Source: SURF-28 sp034521465 (GTDB lineage Bacteria > Bacteroidota > Ignavibacteria > Ignavibacteriales > Melioribacteraceae). From it: 64,000 bases of DNA. Positions 55,381 through 63,949 of this stretch are shown piece after piece. The notes under the pieces were generated by a model. That model did no database searches, had not been told where the DNA came from, and saw nothing but the letters and a program-made list of their open reading frames with translations. Every line of letters starts with the position of its first letter. The first letter of the stretch is position 1. The DNA is taken from the NCBI GenBank assembly GCA_034521465.1, contig JAXHMN010000025.1:192967-256966 (forward strand), read 5' to 3'. Position numbers and translations under genes: made by a program.

Positions 55381-56341
55381 TTATAAGTAAATTACCGCAT
55401 CTACCGGCATACCTGATTTAAGTTCGTAGTCCGGATTGGGGGCTTTTATTTTTACGGCAAAGACTAGTTTTGTCCGCTCTTCTTTTGTTTGAATATTTTT
55501 CGGTGTAAACTCTGCTTCGGGAGAAATGTAAGTCACTTTCCCCTCGTATGATTTCTTTTCATAAGAGTCGGAGAAAATTTCGGCTTTTTGTCCAAGCTTA
55601 ACTTTCCCCAAATCCGTTTCTTGAATGTAAACCACAACTTCAACTTCGCTTTGATTAGAAACCTTTACTAATGAAGACTGCGGATTCACTGTTTCGCCGA
55701 TTTCAACGAAATTTTTAACTATTTGTCCATCTATAGGAGACAAAACATAACAATCGTTCACTCTTTTTTGAAGTAATTTTACGTTAGCATCTGCAGCATT
55801 AATTGCGGCTTTTGCTTGTTCTAATTCCTCGGGTCTGGCAAAATTTTCAATTTTTTTGAGATTTTGTTTCGCTGAATTGAACTGTGCCTCCGCAATGGTT
55901 AATCTTGTTTTGGCATCCTCAAACTGCTTTTTCGTGACAGATTGATTATTGAACAGATTTTCAATTCGCTCAAAATCAGACTTTAGCGGATTCATAATTT
56001 GCTTCGGCTTGCTTCAAAGCTTCGGAAGCTTGACTTTTATCTTCGCTTCTCGCACCTTTTTTAAGCATGTCATATTTGGATTTTGTCAAATCTCGCTGTG
56101 CTTCGGCTTGGTTTAGCTGCAATTGGTATGTTTCCGGATCAATTATCATAATAGTATCTCCGGCATTAACCCGGTTTCCTTCTTCTCGAACGATTTGCTG
56201 GATTGTTCCGGCAACCTGGGAACTTAAAATTATATTAGTAGTTTCCACCGTTCCCGAAAGCTCAATTTTATCTTTTTCTCCGTTATCGCCGCAACCAATT
56301 AATAGCGCGATAATCGAAGTTATTGCAAGTAATTTTTTCAT
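55381..56341 (-). CDS. HlyD-family periplasmic adaptor lipoprotein, one frameshift
   Basis: The start is taken at 56341 (MKKLLAITSIIALLIGC, lipobox LIGC), one base after the tetR stop. The lipoyl half-motifs are TIQQIVREEGNRVNAGDTIMIIDPE and CYVLSPIDGQIVKNFVEIGETVNPQ. Between them is a coiled-coil hairpin (LNQAEAQRDLTKSKYDMLKKG...AKTRLTIAEAQFNSAKQNLKK). The frame shifts near 55980: ANYESAKV stops, while removing one A gives YESAKSDFERIENLFNNQSV. It links the ABC permeases to TolC. Confidence 0.9.
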
Positions 56342-56342
56342 A

Positions 56343-56954
56343 TCAATTACCCGAATTGTATTGTTTAAGTAGTTTTTTGCCTTTTTTTGAGAGAATTCCC
56401 GAGAATACAATCTCAAGCACCGTTTCGCCTGCTTTTCCGATTGAAATGTTATTGTGCAGCACAAACTCCGGGTTGACTACACCTTGAACGGACGAAATCA
56501 AGACACCCATAATTATATTCGTGGGAAAATCGTTTATTAATCCCTCGGATTTACCTTGTTCGATCAGTAGAGTCATGTTTTTCTGCATTATTTTTATGCG
56601 AAAATCATTTACTTCCTGCCAAATGTCGGGAGCGTAAAACTGCAGATCGTTTAGCCATTTGCTGGAAATGGTCGCAACCCGCTTTGAAAACAGATCGCTG
56701 ATCTTGTACAGCTTTATAATTGCATCGCCGTTACTGTTGATAATTGTTTCAATTCGTCCGCCTAAATCGTTTCTTATTCTCACAAATACAGCGCGGATTA
56801 ACTCGTCTTTTGTAGAAAAATGCTTATAAATAGTCTTTTTACTTATTCTGAGTTCCTTTGCTATTTCATCCATTGTGGTCTTGTGGAAACCATATTTCAT
56901 AAAATAGTTTTCGCAGAACTCAAGTACTTTTAAACTCTCTGATAATTCTTTCAA
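56343..56954 (-). CDS. TetR-family regulator of the efflux operon
   Basis: The 203-residue protein has a TetR DNA-binding domain: FMKYGFHKTTMDEIAKELRISKKTIYKHFSTKDELIRAVF (residues 18-57). The C-terminal helices (about 140 residues) would bind an effector. It is the first gene of the efflux operon and its stop is one base from the hlyD start, so it probably represses its own promoter and the exporter. An inverted repeat overlapping a promoter lies upstream. Confidence 0.92.
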   Translation of the reverse strand: MKELSESLKVLEFCENYFMKYGFHKTTMDEIAKELRISKKTIYKHFSTKDELIRAVFVRIRNDLGGRIETIINSNGDAIIKLYKISDLFSKRVATISSKWLNDLQFYAPDIWQEVNDFRIKIMQKNMTLLIEQGKSEGLINDFPTNIIMGVLISSVQGVVNPEFVLHNNISIGKAGETVLEIVFSGILSKKGKKLLKQYNSGN

Positions 56955-56983
56955 TGGAAACCCCTTTCGTTTTTTACGTTTCT

Positions 56984-57025
56984 AATATAATATGTGGAAA
57001 CTGCTTTGTCAAGAAAAAGTTTCCA
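56984..57025 (-). promoter_or_regulatory. Promoter with overlapping TetR operator candidate
   Basis: On the minus strand TTGACA (57007-57012) and TATATT (56984-56989) are 17 bp apart. The arms TGGAAACT (56995-57002) and AGTTTCCA (57018-57025) are exact complements; one lies in the spacer and the other just upstream of the -35. Binding there would block polymerase. Repression by the adjacent TetR protein is inferred. Confidence 0.6.
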
Positions 57026-57625
57026 AAGTTTTTCTAAGTGTGTGATTTTCGAGAAAAACCGGCTAAATTAGATTGGGCAAGCGTTAAATTTGATGGTGAA
57101 TGAAAAGCTAAAAGCTAAAGCCGCGGATGCGCGAATGGTAGGCGAATGAAAAATCGAAAAAAAGAATGTTCTATTATTCTTGCACTACTCCCCTAAAATT
57201 CCACCAACTTGCAGAGTCTGTTGCATAAGTCTAAGTTGCCCTTAGCGTTTGTTAAATATTTAATTGCGGTTTGTTACAAAACAATATTGATTGGGGTGAA
57301 TATATTTTTGAACCCGGTAGGGGTTCAATGTGAATAGAATAATAAAAAAAGGGAACAACAACCACGGAGTGGTTGAATATGAAAGGACTTGTTCAACCCC
57401 GCCGGGTTGGTTTAATTAATTTATAAACATTCTCTATTCACGTTCAATCCCTTCGGGATTTTATGTCGAGAAAAAGTATAATTAAATAACCAAAAGTTTC
57501 ATCACCAAATATTGTTTTTATTTATATGATATGCTCAATCCGATTCTTAAGTTGACAGCATTGCTTTTTAAGAGAAGGGGCCGGGGGATGAGTTTCTACA
57601 ATTTAGATTGTTACGCAACACACTC
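57026..57625. repeat. Non-coding region with a multi-hairpin element (57310-57460)
   Basis: No gene is credible in these 600 bp. From 57310 a chain of stems occurs: GAACCC/GGGTTC (57310-57326), CAACCAC/GTGGTTG (57359-57375), CAACCC/GGGTTG (57394-57409) and AATCCC/GGGATT (57446-57460). Flanking GTGAATAGA (about 57330) and TCTATTCAC (about 57433) are complementary, so the whole looks like one element of 130-150 bp. Confidence 0.65.
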
Positions 57626-58230
57626 CTACATGGGTCGGCTTTTTTTCCCGACAAAGCGTATAACCTCTGCCCTCCTGTGTGAAGACGGCTTTCCGCAAGG
57701 TGAGTTGTCTCTTTTGAGAAAGAATTTATGTCGAGATCCTGGAAGTCTGTAAATACTTCTTCCAGCGAGTGTAGCAGATCAGGGTCTTTGGGTCCGCCGG
57801 AATTATTTTTTATCTGTTCTTTTGCGTAAGATTCCAAAACGACAATTCCGCCCGGCTTTAATGAATCGACAACTTTTTTGTGAACCTCTTCTCGCAGTGA
57901 AGGCGGTAAATGAAGGAAAATTAATGCGGCAGCATCATAATTGTTTTTCTCCGGGGTGTAACCGGCGAGATCGGAAACTATATAGTTTATTTTTACATCG
58001 TTCTCCGCAGCTAAATTTTCCGCCTTCTTTTTCCCCTCTTCGCTCCAGTCAACGGCATCGACTTCCCAGCCGAGCTTTGCGGCGTAGACTCCGTTCCTGC
58101 CTTCGGCTTCTCCGAGCAATAAGATTTTCCCGGGTTCCAGCTTATCTATTTCTTGTTTGAAAAATGAATTCGGTTCTTTTCCGTAAGCGTATTCTTCTTT
58201 CCCGAAGCGTTCGTTCCACATTTGTTTCAT
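57626..58230 (-). CDS. SAM-dependent methyltransferase, one frameshift near the end
   Basis: The protein has about 201 residues. It has MWNERFGKEEYAYGKEPNSFF, then motif I ILLLGEAEGRNGVYAAKLGWEVDAVDWSEEG, and YDAAALIFLHLPPSLREEVHKKVVDSLKPGGIVVLE (motif III). Near the end the raw frame reads HTGGQRLYALSGKK and runs into the repeat region; restoring one base at about 57688 gives HTGRAEVIRFVGKKSRPM and a stop at 57626-57628, which matches family ends. It is related to tellurite-resistance/thiol-methyltransferase-like enzymes; the substrate is unknown. Confidence 0.82.
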
Positions 58231-58409
58231 GTATACCCTAAGATTTTTAGTTGAGCAAAAATAAGTAATTCATGTCAAATGAGAAATTTTAGTTTTTAAT
58301 AAAATTAATTTGTTTTTTGGAACATTATTGGCTTTATGTGAGTTTCCTATTCTTTATATTTGTTTTGTAATTTAAAAGACAATATGTCAAATAAAATAAT
58401 GGAGGAGTT

Positions 58410-58835
58410 ATGCCAACAAGAAATGCATCTGCCGTTTGGAACGGTAAGTTGAAAGACGGAAACGGAACTATGAAAATGCAGAGCGGCGCTTACGAGGGAC
58501 AGTATTCGTTTTCATCCCGTTTTGAAGAAGGGACAGGAACTAACCCGGAAGAATTAATCGGCGCGGCACATGCCGGTTGTTTTTCAATGGCTTTTTCGGC
58601 AGCATTGGAAAAAGAAGGTTTCGATCCTAAATCAATAAGCACAGAAGCAAAAGTTAATTTAGTAAAAGGCGATGCGGGATTCAGCATTGCTGATATTACA
58701 CTTAACTGCAAAGCCGAAATTCCGAATATTGACGAAGCAAAATTTCAGGAAGTAGCCGAAGGCGCTAAAAAGGGCTGCCCGGTTTCAAGAGCTTTGGCTG
58801 GTGTTGATATTAAACTTAATGCATCCCTAGTTTAA
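58410..58835 (+). CDS. OsmC-family peroxiredoxin-like protein
   Basis: The 141-residue protein has the two conserved Cys of OsmC/Ohr proteins: AAHAGCFSMAFSAALEKEGF (about residue 55) and KKGCPVSRAL (about 124), plus NPEELIGAAHAGC. These enzymes reduce organic peroxides with thiols. The frame is intact. The ATG follows GGAGGAG. A hairpin with a T-run terminates it. Confidence 0.93.
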   Translation: MPTRNASAVWNGKLKDGNGTMKMQSGAYEGQYSFSSRFEEGTGTNPEELIGAAHAGCFSMAFSAALEKEGFDPKSISTEAKVNLVKGDAGFSIADITLNCKAEIPNIDEAKFQEVAEGAKKGCPVSRALAGVDIKLNASLV

Positions 58836-58860
58836 TATAAATTGAACTTATTTCGATTCG

Positions 58861-58889
58861 AGACCGGTCATATTGGCCGGTCTTTTTTT
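58861..58889 (+). terminator. Rho-independent terminator after osmC
   Basis: AGACCGG (58861-58867) pairs with CCGGTCT (58877-58883), followed by a run of T to 58889. It starts 25 bp after the osmC stop and overlaps the end of the convergent rlmD-like gene by two bases. Confidence 0.85.
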
Positions 58890-60313
58890 ATTCCTTTATC
58901 AACAACGCAACATTTTCAATGTGATAAGTATGCGGAAACATATCAACGGGTCTTATCTTAATTAGTTTATATCCCGCTTCGGCAAGCAGCTTTATGTCTC
59001 TTGCCTGTGTTGCGGGATTGCAGCTTACGTAAACTATTTTTCTCGGCGAAAGTTCGATTAGATCATTTACCGTTTTCGGGTTCATTCCTGCACGCGGCGG
59101 ATCGGCAATTACTACATCCGGCTTGGAAATCGATTTTCCTTTAATTACCGGTATAAATGATTTGTTCAAGTCAGCTATCTCAAAGTGAACATTTGTTATT
59201 TTATTTAATTCGACATTTGTGTGGGCATCTTTCACCGCGTCTTCAACACTTTCGAATGCGAACACTTCTTTTACGTGCGGAGAAACGAAAATCGAGATTG
59301 TTCCTGCACCTGAATATAAATCATAAACAGTTTCATCTCCGGAAAACTCTGCAAAATCGAGCGCTGTATTATAAAGATTTTCGGCCTGTAATGAGTTTGT
59401 CTGAAAAAACGAATTTGGACTGATTCTGAACAAAAACCGTCCGATTTTGTCAAAAATTACTCCGTGTCCGTAAAAAACTTGCTCAAAATCGCCGATTGCA
59501 ACTTGAGCTTTTTTCTCGTTTACATTGTTCACTATCGTAGTAATTTTTGGCTCAAACTCTCGCAGTTCTTCCGCATATTTTCCGAACAGTTGTTCATCTA
59601 ATTTAGATGTCACTAAATTCACCATCAAATCATCTGTGTGGTGAGATTGCTTGATGACGAGGTTTCTCAAATAACCTTCGTGAGTTTTGGTCGAGTAAAT
59701 TGTTGTTTCTTTCGGCTTGAAAAAGTCGCGTGTAAAATTTAGAATTCGAGTACTCTCTTCAGATTGAAGATAACACTCGTTAACATCCAAAACTTTGTCG
59801 AACATTCGTGGAATGTGTAGACCCAAAGCAAAGTTTTGATCTTTTATTTCGCCTTTTTCCTCAATTTCATGTGGCCAGAGCCAGCGTTTATCGGCAAACG
59901 AAAACTCCATTTTATTGCGGTAATAGTAGATTTTCTCGGATGGTACGATAGGTAAAATTTCAAAACCGGTTAAGCCGCCGATACGCTCAAATACTATCTT
60001 CAACCTGCTGAGCTTTATATTTAAGCTGGACATCATATTTTAAGTCCTGCTGCTTACAGCCGCCGCAGACGCCGAAGTATTTACACCGGGCTTCCGTTCT
60101 ATCGGGCGAGGGGTCAATTATTTCAGTGACTTTGGACTCGGCATACGATTTCTTCACCCTTCGTAATTCTGCCTTAACCTTATCGCCCGGATAACTACCG
60201 TTCACAAAAACAACGTATTTCTTTTCATGGTTCTCACGTGTAATTTTGGAAATTCCTTTTCCTTCGTAAGCGTAGCTGGTTATCTCTAAATCTAAAATTT
60301 GGCCTTTTTTCAT
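58888..60313 (-). CDS. rlmD: 23S rRNA (uracil-5)-methyltransferase, RlmD type, one frameshift
   Basis: The reconstructed protein has about 475 residues. An N-terminal TRAM domain (ITSYAYEGKGISKI...FVNGSYPGDKVKAEL) is followed by the Fe-S cysteines CKYFGVCGGCKQQ. The methyltransferase has RISPNSFFQTN, TVYDLYSGAGTISIF, VVIADPPRAGMNPK and IVYVSCNPATQARD (catalytic Cys). The frame shifts near 60000: VEDSI stops, while removing one T gives DSIERIGGLTGFEILP. It methylates uridine in 23S rRNA; RlmD versus RlmCD cannot be separated. The upstream methyltransferase ends 2 bp away, so the two are co-transcribed. Confidence 0.9.
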
Positions 60314-60314
60314 A

Positions 60315-61031
60315 TTAACGCTTGTTCACTTTTGCTATTAATGAGTAAAATCCAATAAATTGATCACCGCCCTGTTTCAAGTAAACTTTTGATTGGTGGC
60401 TCAGTTGGCTGATTATTTTTTTGTAGTAGCTTTTTTCATTTTCCCCGAGCTCGTCTTCCGTCTCCTCTAGTTTTTTCAAATTGAGCGAGTAATACTCCTT
60501 GAGAGTTTTTGAGTAATCTTGGTTGTCTATTATTTCGAAATTCCGGTCGGTATAAAATTTTTCAATTTTCTCGCAGCAAAGCGGATCGAGCTCCGACATA
60601 TTGAAAATGTCTTGTACAAACTGCGGGACGAACTCTTCGAGTTTTACAATTTCGCCGACCGACAGGATTCCTTCGTTTTTCAGAATTCGTCTAATTTCTT
60701 TCAGTATTCTATTTCGTTTTTCGGTTGAAATAGACGCTTGTGCATAAACAAGATCGAATTGGTTTTCATCGAAATCGGTGAACTCAAAGTCCATCATCTT
60801 TGGGTTCAGTCCATCCGCTTCACTCAACAACATATTCGAGTTCATTAGTGATTCGTAATCTTCAACAATCAATTCAACTTTTGATGCTCCTTCACGAATG
60901 AAAGTTTTTGCAACCTCTTCGCATCCTGAACCGATGATCAAAATTGATTGGTCTTTTATTTTAACATTACCTAAAGTAAATCCAAGTTGATCTCTGCCGC
61001 CGGGTAGGTGTATTTGCTTTTCGTTTTTCAC
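60315..61031 (-). CDS. SAM-dependent methyltransferase of unknown substrate
   Basis: The 238-residue protein has a class I fold: SILIIGSGCEEVAKTFIREGASKVELIVEDYESLMN (motif I), FDLVYAQASI (motif II) and ILKEIRRILKNEGILSVGEIV (motif III). The helical C-terminal half (LKKLEETEDELGENEKSYYKKIISQLSHQSKVYL) is specific to this protein. It is adjacent to the RlmD-like gene with a 1-base gap, which suggests joint expression but not the same substrate. Confidence 0.8.
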   Translation of the reverse strand: MKNEKQIHLPGGRDQLGFTLGNVKIKDQSILIIGSGCEEVAKTFIREGASKVELIVEDYESLMNSNMLLSEADGLNPKMMDFEFTDFDENQFDLVYAQASISTEKRNRILKEIRRILKNEGILSVGEIVKLEEFVPQFVQDIFNMSELDPLCCEKIEKFYTDRNFEIIDNQDYSKTLKEYYSLNLKKLEETEDELGENEKSYYKKIISQLSHQSKVYLKQGGDQFIGFYSLIAKVNKR

Positions 61032-61079
61032 ACAGCAAAGATAGGAAATGTTTGGGAGAGTGTTATTAATTCGCTAATA

Positions 61080-61197
61080 GAACACAGATGCCCGTCAATG
61101 TCGGGCAAACACAGATCTAGCAGATTCACGCAGTTTTTGATCAGCGAAAATCAGTTTAATCTGCGTATGCCCGCCGAAGGCGTGGTCATCTGTGTTC
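61080..61197. repeat. 118-bp inverted-repeat element with nested palindromes
   Basis: The ends GAACACAGATG (61080-61090) and CATCTGTGTTC (61187-61197) are exact complements, as in the copies at 50632 and 55225. Directly inside the left end lies CCCGTCAATGTCGGG (61091-61105) and near the right end GCCCGCCGAAGGCG (about 61169-61182). The insertions separate the ends from the AATCTGCG core, so other palindromes seem to have inserted into this copy. Confidence 0.75.
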
Positions 61198-61222
61198 CAT
61201 TTTTTTGAATAAATCGGTAACA

Positions 61223-62278
61223 TCATTCACCAAAATATCTATAAAGTACGTCTTCCCAGTCTTTATCACTGATGTGTTTTATTATCTCACGATTTAAATT
61301 TTCGCGCAATTTACTTCCCTCGGGTATAGCAAAACCATAATAAACCGGTTCCAATGTTGAGGGCAGTACTTTTACTTTTGTGCTCAAGTTGTCTTTTTTG
61401 ATCAAGTATTTTAGAATGGGCGCATCGTAAACGAAGGCATCTAAATCTCCGTTGGCAATTGCTTCGAGCCCATCTGCAACCGACGAGTGAGTTGAATAGT
61501 TGATTCGTTTATCAACTAAAAAAGATTCTGCCGATGATTCCGAAATTGTACCGACGCTAACGCTATAAAGATCATTAAGACCTTTTACTTTTGTTTCAAG
61601 CTGTCCGACTGTTAGAGCAGAAGCAATTGCCGCTGTAATACTCGAGATAATTATTATTGCGGCGAACATCCAAACAAGCGCAACAATTCTACCGCCAACT
61701 GATTTTGGCGACTTATCTCCATAGCCGACGGTTGTCATTGTAACGGCGGCAAACCAAAAGCTGGACCAGAGCCCTTTTGATTTTCCGTCCGCAAACTCTT
61801 CGGGATTTTTTTTCCTTTCGAACAACCAGGTTATAAAACCGACCGCAAGTAAAATAAGCAAAAGGAAACCGACTGCTTCAAAAAACTCTACCGAAATGAT
61901 TCTAGTGAAAAGCGAAAATAACCCGTCATCTTCTTTTGCTGCGACGGCAATGCTCAAACCGGTTACATAATACGGATGGGTAAAATCAAACCGCTCTTCT
62001 CTTTCTGCGGTGATGGTTAACGGTGAAACCACAATATCCACCTGTTCATTCTCAACTGATTTTATTAATCCCTCTAAATCATACTCTTTAACTTCATATA
62101 CGATTCCAAGTTCAGTTGAAATGTTATTCCATAAATCAAATGAAACACCATCCCAGCTCCCGTCCGGATTTTGTATCACAAACGGCTCTGCGACTTTTGT
62201 CCCAACGGTTATTTTCTCTTGTGCAATTATTACTGTACTCATTATTAAAAGTAATGTGAGTAGTCCTATGTTTTTCAT
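61223..62278 (-). CDS. Prokaryotic ionotropic-glutamate-receptor-like potassium channel
   Basis: The 351-residue protein has a Sec signal (MKNIGLLTLLLIMSTVIIAQ). A periplasmic-binding-like ligand domain is split: lobe S1 (ITVGTKVAEPFVIQNPDGSWDGVSFDLWNNIS..., SPLTITAEREERFDFTHPYY, about residues 22-110) and S2 (SVGTISESSAESFLVDKRI..., about 245-350). Between them lie two membrane helices and a pore loop, SSFWFAAVTMTTVGYGDKSP, with the TVGYGD K+ selectivity filter (about residue 183). This is the GluR0-type architecture. It is probably ligand-gated by an amino acid; the ligand is unknown. Single gene next to a peptide transporter. Confidence 0.92.
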   Translation of the reverse strand: MKNIGLLTLLLIMSTVIIAQEKITVGTKVAEPFVIQNPDGSWDGVSFDLWNNISTELGIVYEVKEYDLEGLIKSVENEQVDIVVSPLTITAEREERFDFTHPYYVTGLSIAVAAKEDDGLFSLFTRIISVEFFEAVGFLLLILLAVGFITWLFERKKNPEEFADGKSKGLWSSFWFAAVTMTTVGYGDKSPKSVGGRIVALVWMFAAIIIISSITAAIASALTVGQLETKVKGLNDLYSVSVGTISESSAESFLVDKRINYSTHSSVADGLEAIANGDLDAFVYDAPILKYLIKKDNLSTKVKVLPSTLEPVYYGFAIPEGSKLRENLNREIIKHISDKDWEDVLYRYFGE

Positions 62279-62329
62279 TGAATCACCCTGTTTATATTTA
62301 ATAATATGTTGGAAGCGAATCGATTTTAA

Positions 62330-63667
62330 TTATACTTTTTCAGCGGCCTCAAGTTTATCTTCTAATTTAATATCCTCCGCACCGTGCGTTAGCTTTTTAA
62401 GTTTTCTAAAAAATACCAAGAGCAGCAGTCCGAAGAAAATGCAGAAGATAAATATTCCGGTAAACACTTCTAGTTCTCCGGCATCTTGAGCGAGTTCGCC
62501 GACCATTCCGGCAAGTTTGTTCCCCAAGCCGGTTGCGGCAAAGTAAACGCCCATCATTATTGAAGCATATTTTAAAGGTGCAAGTTTAGTAATAAACGAA
62601 AGTGCAACCGGGGAAATAGAAAGCTCCCCGATTACTTGAAGCAAGTAAGAAAGTATCAACCAAATCAACATTGCTTTACCGGTATCTTGTGCTTCTAATG
62701 CGGCGCCGGACATCATTAAAAATCCCGTTCCCATTACAATTGTACCGATTGCCATTTTGAACAGAGAAGAGGTTTCTTTTCCTTTGTTGTATCTCTTTGT
62801 CCAGAATGCTGCAACTGCGGTTCCTAAAAGAACAACAAAGATTGCAGGGACGGACTGGAAGACGCTTGCGGGAATTTCCCAACCTAAAATTACTCTGTTA
62901 ATTTTTTCCTTTGTGTAGAGGTTCATCAATCCACCGGCTTGTTCGTATGCTCCCCAAAATACAATTACAATTATGAATGAAATTAGAAGAACAACAACGC
63001 GGTCTTTTTCAATTTTGGTTAGCGGCTTGCCGGTCTTTGTTCCTTCGATCTTGGGAACCGGAACAAAGTTGCCGACTTCCTTCAAATGTTTTTGTCCCCA
63101 CATATAAACTGCTTGCCCGAACAGCATTCCGAATCCGGCTAAAGAAAATCCGAGATGCCAGCCGTGAACTTCACCGACGTAACCGACAATAAGCGGTGCG
63201 GTTGCTGCGCCTATGTTTATCCCGATATAAAAAATTGTAAATCCGCTGTCGCGCCTTGGATCACCTTCTTTATAAAGTCCGCCGACCATCGTTGAAATAT
63301 TAGGTTTCAAAAATCCAACACCGATAACGAGTAAAACCAACCCCGTGTAAAAAGAGAAGACGCTGTTAGCAGCCAAAGTTAACTGTCCGGCAGCAATTAA
63401 GAGTCCGCCGATAAAAACAGTTTTCTTTTGACCGAGCATTCTGTCGGCAACAATTCCGCCGGGTATCGACATAACATAAACAAGCATTGTGTACCAACCG
63501 TAAAGAGCAAGAGCGTCGGAGTTTGACCAACCCATTCCCGGATTGCTTCCGATAGTTTCTTTTGTAAGATAAAGAACAAGAATTGCCCGCATTCCGTAAA
63601 AGCTGAAACGTTCCCACATTTCGGTAAAGAAAAGAACCGGCAATCCTTTTGGGTGACGAGTTTTCAT
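62330..63667 (-). CDS. POT-family proton-coupled oligopeptide transporter
   Basis: The 445-residue protein has about 12 transmembrane helices and the POT signature: FFTEMWERFSFYGMRAILVLYLT (ExxERFxYYG type, residues 14-36). GGIVADRMLGQKKTVFIGG is the following MFS loop, and VGVGFLKPNISTMVGGLY and FTIFYIGINIGA are also typical. It imports di- and tripeptides with protons and fits the secreted proteases in the window. The start directly abuts a TonB-receptor remnant. The frame is intact. Confidence 0.93.
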   Translation of the reverse strand: MKTRHPKGLPVLFFTEMWERFSFYGMRAILVLYLTKETIGSNPGMGWSNSDALALYGWYTMLVYVMSIPGGIVADRMLGQKKTVFIGGLLIAAGQLTLAANSVFSFYTGLVLLVIGVGFLKPNISTMVGGLYKEGDPRRDSGFTIFYIGINIGAATAPLIVGYVGEVHGWHLGFSLAGFGMLFGQAVYMWGQKHLKEVGNFVPVPKIEGTKTGKPLTKIEKDRVVVLLISFIIVIVFWGAYEQAGGLMNLYTKEKINRVILGWEIPASVFQSVPAIFVVLLGTAVAAFWTKRYNKGKETSSLFKMAIGTIVMGTGFLMMSGAALEAQDTGKAMLIWLILSYLLQVIGELSISPVALSFITKLAPLKYASIMMGVYFAATGLGNKLAGMVGELAQDAGELEVFTGIFIFCIFFGLLLLVFFRKLKKLTHGAEDIKLEDKLEAAEKV

Positions 63668-63704
63668 TTATTCACCATTAAATAAGAATTGAGTTATGAA
63701 TTTA

Positions 63705-63910
63705 GCGCCTAATATAATGAAAAGTTGAGGAAGGATTTTTATAGCAGCCGCTTCAATTTTGATAACTGCAATCTCGTAATTTTTCTATCTATGCAGAATG
63801 TTTATAATAGACAGAACATTGCGGCGTATCAATACAACTCCGATGGAACAAGAGATAATGTTTACCAATTTGAAATTTTGCCGGTATTTGGGCTAGAGGT
63901 AGAGTTTTAA
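63705..63910 (+). pseudogene. 3' remnant of a TonB-dependent receptor-like barrel
   Basis: An open frame without a good start ends NLVIFLSMQNVYNRQNIAAYQY...GTRDNVYQFEILPVFGLEVEF. The penultimate strand with NVYNRxN and the C-terminal aromatic FGLEVEF are typical of the last strands of TonB-dependent receptors. Upstream, within 40 bp, the POT gene begins on the other strand, so the rest of the receptor is missing. A hairpin follows the stop. Confidence 0.6.
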
Positions 63911-63917
63911 TTTGCAG

Positions 63918-63949
63918 AAAGTGGCGGTTTTGCGTCAATCCACCACTTT
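63918..63949 (+). terminator. Hairpin terminator after the receptor remnant
   Basis: AAAGTGG (63918-63924) pairs with CCACTTT (63943-63949), followed by ATTTTAAT. This would be the original terminator of the lost receptor gene. The T-run is short. Confidence 0.5.
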
